NCBI GenBank assembly: GCA_963556145.1
Contig: OY744473.1
Location: 2,356,001-2,420,000, forward strand
From: Hygrocybe punicea
Lineage: Eukaryota > Basidiomycota > Agaricomycetes > Agaricales > Hygrophoraceae
Length of the DNA stretch: 64,000 nt
Reading direction: 5' to 3'
Shown here one piece after another: positions 59,893 to 64,000 of this stretch; positions within the stretch are counted from its first letter, which is position 1; the number at the start of each line of letters is the position of its first letter. A model generated the notes under the pieces. The model was given only the letters and a program-made list of their open reading frames with translations. It was not told the origin of the DNA and searched no databases. A program made the translations under genes and the position numbers.

Positions 59893-60740
59893 AAGAACCG
59901 GAAATGTATATGCAGTAGTGGTTAGGGTTATGATGTTGCTGGATGTTCAAAAGCTGTATGTCATGAGGAGCTGTAGTTGAGCATTGGCACCAATCAACAT
60001 TCCATTGATAAATTCCAGAGGTCTCCACAAAAGCCACAGATGTTCTCCTAGTTAGAGAAACATTATCCACATCTTCTGCCATTACATAGTCAGCTTCATC
60101 AGCCTACACATCCTTGGCTTCTACATTCTCCCAGCATTGTGATGTTCAGTGTTGGGGGTACAGATTTCCATCATGTCCAAGATTCATCATGAGTCCCAAC
60201 TCTCCCAGATCAGCAAGATCAAAAACTTGGCCAGTCCAATATTGGATTTTATGACAGGGTGTTGGTATACCTGAAGACAACAATCTTTGAAGCAGTCATT
60301 GACCAAGCCAACAATCAAGACATTTGTACAGTCCTGAACACTTCTGATACTTGATGCATGAGCTGTTTACTGGTGGAGCTTAACTCCATCAGTTTGGCCA
60401 AGTACATCTGTTCTTCCATTCTTGAAGATAATCATTCTGACTGTTATTTGATTCAATAGACTTTAATTTGAACATGTAACAGAAATTGAATATATCTTTC
60501 CTTTTGAAGTTTGTGAAGCTTGAGGTTCTTCTGGCTCTTCTAGTGGTATATATATCTGTTCTGTAATAATTGGTTGTGATTATTCTCTTGTAGAGAGGAG
60601 AATTTGGGTTTCTTTTTGGCCAATATTTTGACTTCACCTCTAGAAGTGGTCTTTTTGACATATACTGTCTCAACCATCGTTCCTTTGTGTCTTTTGAACT
60701 TGTTTTTTGGCATGGAAGAAAGTCATGATGATGATGCAAG
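59893..60740 (-). pseudogene. KDZ-transposase-type CxC2 cysteine cluster remnant
   Basis: In minus-strand order: NDYLQEWKNR, then YQKCSGLYKCLDCWLGQ, a stop, then PCHKIQYWTGQVFDL, LGELGLMMNLGHDGN, a stop, and a later frame with VAFVETSGIYQWNVDWCQC and HDIQLLN. Cysteine spacing, the HxIQxWxG motif and LGLxxxLGHxG match the CxC2 zinc-binding region found N-terminal to KDZ transposases. Several stops and frame changes show decay, and no transposase catalytic domain is present in the window. Confidence 0.65.
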
Positions 60741-60940
60741 TTGGTTAAGATTCAAACACACAAACGGGAATTGTCAGTGATGCTCCATGGTCCACTTGGT
60801 GGTGTAGCAGTCCAGTGTCTGGATCAGATTGAGTGTGAAGAAACACAATAATGCATTTGCAATCATGCCTTTATTCATATCAGCAGAAAAGCTGACAGGA
60901 TTGATTTTAAAACTTACTTGAGCAAGGCCAATAATACTTT

Positions 60941-61666
60941 CTAAACTTTTCTCTCTTGAGCTCCAATAGAAGCAGAGCTGGATGGATCAAAAGAGAAGTC
61001 AATGTCAAAATATTTCAGATGCTGGTCCTTCTGCTCTGGAAAATAAGCATGAAGATAACGGTATACCATAAATGCTGGATCTCCCCCTTCTGGAATATCA
61101 GGCAAGCAGGAATTGAGAATAGCAATTGATGAAGTATGAACAGAACACCATGCTCCCCGAATGACAAGATTCCCCAGCTTTGCTTGAGTTCCATTCCAAA
61201 TCTCATCCCCCATAACAATTCCCTCAAAAGAAGCCAGTTGAAGGATAAATGCTTCGCATTTTTTACTTACTGTGTATGGTGTTGGTGTTTTGTTCTTCAT
61301 TTGCTGGTCATATTTTACATGGCATTTAGGGCAAATAATACAGGTATCCTTCTTCAAAATAAATCCAGAGCTTGCAGAAAGTGTGATACAATTGTCCCTG
61401 CCAAGGACCCTTGGGCAATAGGCACAGCAAAATACTTCACCACCATTGCCACAAGAGCAACACCACTGGAAAAGGCAATTAGTACAGGAATTACTGCCTA
61501 TAATATTCAATGGCTCCTTATCCCCCCTAGGTTGCAGTGGAAAGGGCTGCACTGGCAGACTGGCTATTTGGGGAACAGCTTGGTTGTCATCCAATTCGTT
61601 GAAAGGGAACTCAAGTCTTATTATTGCCAAGGTCCTTTGTGAGTTGAAATTGAGGTGCCAGTGCAA
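60941..61666 (-). CDS. PHD-finger-like zinc-binding protein (possibly partial)
   Basis: An open frame of 241 codons. The middle contains CTNCLFQWCCSCGNGGEVF, then CCAYCPRVLGRDNC, and after a longer loop CIICPKCH, the order and spacing of a PHD finger. PHD fingers read histone H3 tails. The C-terminal part (GGDPAFMVYRYLHAYFPEQ, HLKYFDIDFSFD) is not recognised. Minus-strand coding-like sequence continues upstream in another frame to about 61810, so the true start may lie in an upstream exon or the gene may be frameshifted. It lies upstream of the KDZ-type remnant in the same orientation and could belong to the same element. Confidence 0.5.
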   Translation of the reverse strand: MHWHLNFNSQRTLAIIRLEFPFNELDDNQAVPQIASLPVQPFPLQPRGDKEPLNIIGSNSCTNCLFQWCCSCGNGGEVFCCAYCPRVLGRDNCITLSASSGFILKKDTCIICPKCHVKYDQQMKNKTPTPYTVSKKCEAFILQLASFEGIVMGDEIWNGTQAKLGNLVIRGAWCSVHTSSIAILNSCLPDIPEGGDPAFMVYRYLHAYFPEQKDQHLKYFDIDFSFDPSSSASIGAQERKV

Positions 61667-61871
61667 TGGCTTTCTTGCTTGCAGTAGTAGCTGTGGTGAT
61701 AGGCATTGTAGTAGACAGAGTCAAAAAGTGAGTGAGAGAAGCGAATTTGGAGTTGCAGAACCATGACAGGTTTGCAATGAGGTGGCCTCCAATGGACCAC
61801 CCAAATTTCAACAACTCTACTCATTCGTTCTCATTTACCTCCACCTTCCTAGTTGTAAGTTATAACATGCT

Positions 61872-62585
61872 GTTTTCAAAAGTCACAACCTTTTGAAAAA
61901 TAAATCTTTTAAAGAGGAGAACCCAATCAAACATAAGAACTTATGGAATAATGCACCAATTGACATGGTTTGGAGAGAAAGTTTTTCTACTCCCTGAAAG
62001 CTATCTTTCTGTCTATTTAGATTTTTAAAATCTTTGATGTGTAGAGAGTTACAGGTGAATTGTCATTTTCAGTGACTCCAACTTGTACAATGAATATCTC
62101 CCCAACCAATGCTTGGATTGACATGGTTGTGGAGAGAAACTTGTTTTATTTTGCAAGGGCTACAAGGGCCCATACCATGTTTTTCTGTATTTTGGACTTT
62201 AGCAGATCACTGTAATGTTATTTATGCAGAGGGCATTTTTGTGTACTGCTCCTTCAAATTTTCAAAATACAGAAAAACACAGTATGGGCCCTTGTAGCCC
62301 TTGCAACATAAAACAAGTTTCTCTCCACAACCATGTCAATCCAAGCATTGGTTGGGGAGATATTCATTGTACAAGTTGGAGTCACTGAAAATGACAATTC
62401 ACCTGTAACTCTCTACACATCAAAGATTTTAAAAATCTAAATAGACAGAAAGATAGCTTTCAGGGAGTAGAAAAACTTTCTCTCCAAACCATGTCAATTG
62501 GTGCATTATTTCATGAGATCTTATGTTTGATTGGGTTCTCCTCTTTAAAAGATTTATTTTTCAAAAGGTCGTGACTTTTGAAAAC
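61872..62585. mobile_element. Second palindromic (foldback) element
   Basis: 714 bp whose halves are reverse complements, from GTTTTCAAAAGTCAC at the left to GTGACTTTTGAAAAC at the right, with a unique centre near 62205-62260. Next to the centre it has AAGGGCTACAAGGGCCCATACC, which resembles AAGGGCTAGAAGTACATATACC of the element at 15458-16249. No coding capacity and no clear target duplication. Confidence 0.8.
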
Positions 62586-62714
62586 GGTAATAATATTTTA
62601 TTACATCCTTTTTTGTTCTTTAACGTTTAACGTGAGCAATCCGACTTACCTGCACAAAGGTACAAGTTGGGTTTTTTCTATGTTACTGACTACTCTCACC
62701 TAGGTTCTCGCGCG

Positions 62715-63795
62715 ACAATGTCACCAACGGCCTCACCCACACCCAAAACCACAACAGGGCCGCTGGACTGAGGACGACGACCCAACCAATGCCCCGAAGC
62801 ACACCAACGCCCTGCAACAACAACCACGGCCCCACCACGCCCAACAGGGCCGCCAACAACAACGACCACCCCACCAACGCCCAACACCGCATCCAACAGG
62901 GCCACCAACGCCCGATGGTGACGAGGACGGCCCCACCAACACGCAACAGGGCCGCCAACGCCCAACGACGACGACGACGACCCTCCAAGCCCAAACCACA
63001 CCAACAGGGCCCCAACGACGACAGCCATCTCACCAACGCCCAACGCCGTATCCAACGCCGTATCCAACAGGGCCGCCAACGCAACAATGGCCCCAGCAAC
63101 GCCCAACAGGGCCGCCAACGCCCAACAACGACGAAGACGGCCCCACTATGCCCAACGGAGCCCCCAACAACAATGACAACGGCCCCACCACGCCCAACAG
63201 GGCCGCAAACGACGACGGCAACCCCACTAACGCCCAACCCCACACCAACAGGGCCGTCAACGACAACGGCCACCCCACAACGCCCAACGTCGCATCCAAC
63301 AGGGCCGCCAACGCCCAACGATGACGACGACGGCCCCACCACGCCCAACAGGACCGCCAACGACGACGGCCACCCCACTAATGCCCAACCCCACACCAAC
63401 AGGGCCGCCAACGACGAACAACAACGACGACGGCCCCACCATGCCTAACAGGGCTGCCAACAATGACGGCCCCCCCATCAACGCCCAACGCCGCATCCAA
63501 CAGGGCCGCCAACGCCCAACGGTGACGACGACGGCCCCAGCAATGCCCAACAGGATCGCCAACGCCCAACGAGGACGACGACGGCCCCAGCAACGCCCAA
63601 CGAGGATGAGGACGGCCCCAGCAACGCCCAACAGGGCCGCCAACGCCCAACGACGACGACGACGGCCCCAGCAACGCCCAACAGGACCGCCAACGCCCAA
63701 CGAGGACGACGACGGCCCCAGCAACGCCCAGCAGGGCCGCCAACGCTCAACGACGACGACGACGGCCCCACCAACACAATGACCCCCTGCAGGGC
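62715..63795 (+). repeat. GC-rich satellite D
   Basis: A dense array of short units built from AACGCCCAACAGGGCCGCC and ACGACGACGACGGCCCC, with variable spacing. All frames on both strands are long and open because of composition. No gene supported. Confidence 0.88.
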
Positions 63796-63802
63796 CACTA
63801 AC

Positions 63803-63856
63803 ACCTCGCGAAACACGCCGCTACATCAATTGATGTGCGTGCCGGCTTCGCGAGGT
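63803..63856. repeat. 54 nt interrupted palindrome
   Basis: ACCTCGCGAA and TTCGCGAGGT outer arms, ACATCAA and TTGATGT inner arms centred on CAATTG, with 10 nt non-matching side segments. It lies directly after satellite D. Possibly a terminus of the element carrying that array. Confidence 0.5.
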
Positions 63857-64000
63857 ATGTAGGCTGTCTGGGTGGGGGCCCACTGACATCCAACCGTGAC
63901 CGCAATGACGACGGCCCCAACATCCAATGGAGATGGCTGACTTCTCGTGGAGTATGCCGTTGTGGGTCCATACAGTGCTGGAAATCATGGGGCTATATAT
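63857..64000. other. Window edge, no feature seen
   Basis: Moderately GC-rich sequence with short matches to satellite D words (ACGACGGCCCC) but no complete unit or gene. Confidence 0.4.

Noticed and set aside
62683..63816. Several long overlapping open frames on both strands (Gly/Val/Trp- or Pro/Thr/Asn-rich)
   Set aside because: All frames are open because of the short GC-rich repeat units; there is no domain or codon pattern of a gene.

Overview
The window looks like repeat-rich chromosomal DNA of a mushroom-forming basidiomycete (Agaricomycetes). The evidence is multi-exon genes with 39-70 bp GT..AG introns, a TET/JBP-type dioxygenase gene, a KDZ-type CxC2 remnant, full-length Ty1/copia elements and large Helitron-type elements. 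The genus cannot be named from this sequence. I found no rRNA or tRNA genes and no CRISPR array. Most of the 64 kb is nested mobile DNA.

Layout. 1-2933 and 19820-22752 are arms of a near-identical inverted repeat. Each looks like a copy of one non-autonomous element ending in the same terminal hairpin. Between them lie Helitron fragments (2934-4234, 9911-12120, 15391-17022, 19157-19627), copia copy 1 (4235-9910, frameshifted), GC-rich satellite arrays and a near-perfect palindromic TA-flanked element (15458-16249). Behind the second arm, 22570-23815 is a tandem array of 147-149 bp units.

25.3-35.2 kb is the only region that reads as ordinary spliced genes. It holds a TET/JBP-like 2OG-Fe(II) dioxygenase (25385-27433), a chromodomain protein directly behind it in the same frame (27434-30760), a convergent six-exon gene (30997-32044, minus strand), a short divergent promoter region with duplicated CACGTG boxes, and a gene built of many very small exons (32447-35207). 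The leader of the dioxygenase gene resembles the 5' leader of the copia elements. The last exon of the small-exon gene has a decayed copy inside the inverted-repeat elements. Gene cluster and mobile elements have therefore exchanged sequence.

35.7-44.7 kb is a nearly intact Helitron with a HUH/Y2 Rep domain, a Pif1 helicase and a C-terminal papain-like cysteine-protease-like domain, broken by one TAG codon. 45-59 kb is a second, decayed Helitron on the minus strand. It is split by an intact copia element (48623-54301, TSD TAGTG) and by a 1161 bp non-autonomous element (56258-57418). That small insertion defines the element ends: TTACGAG plus a hairpin at one end, an inverted copy set about 30 bp inside the other end, and T|T-type insertion. 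These termini resemble Helentron/Helitron2 rather than canonical TC..CTRR Helitrons.

59-64 kb holds a 45 bp satellite, a KDZ-type CxC2 remnant, a PHD-finger-like ORF, a second foldback element and a GC-rich array. Exon boundaries were assigned by eye from splice consensus and reading frame, and no database search was possible.
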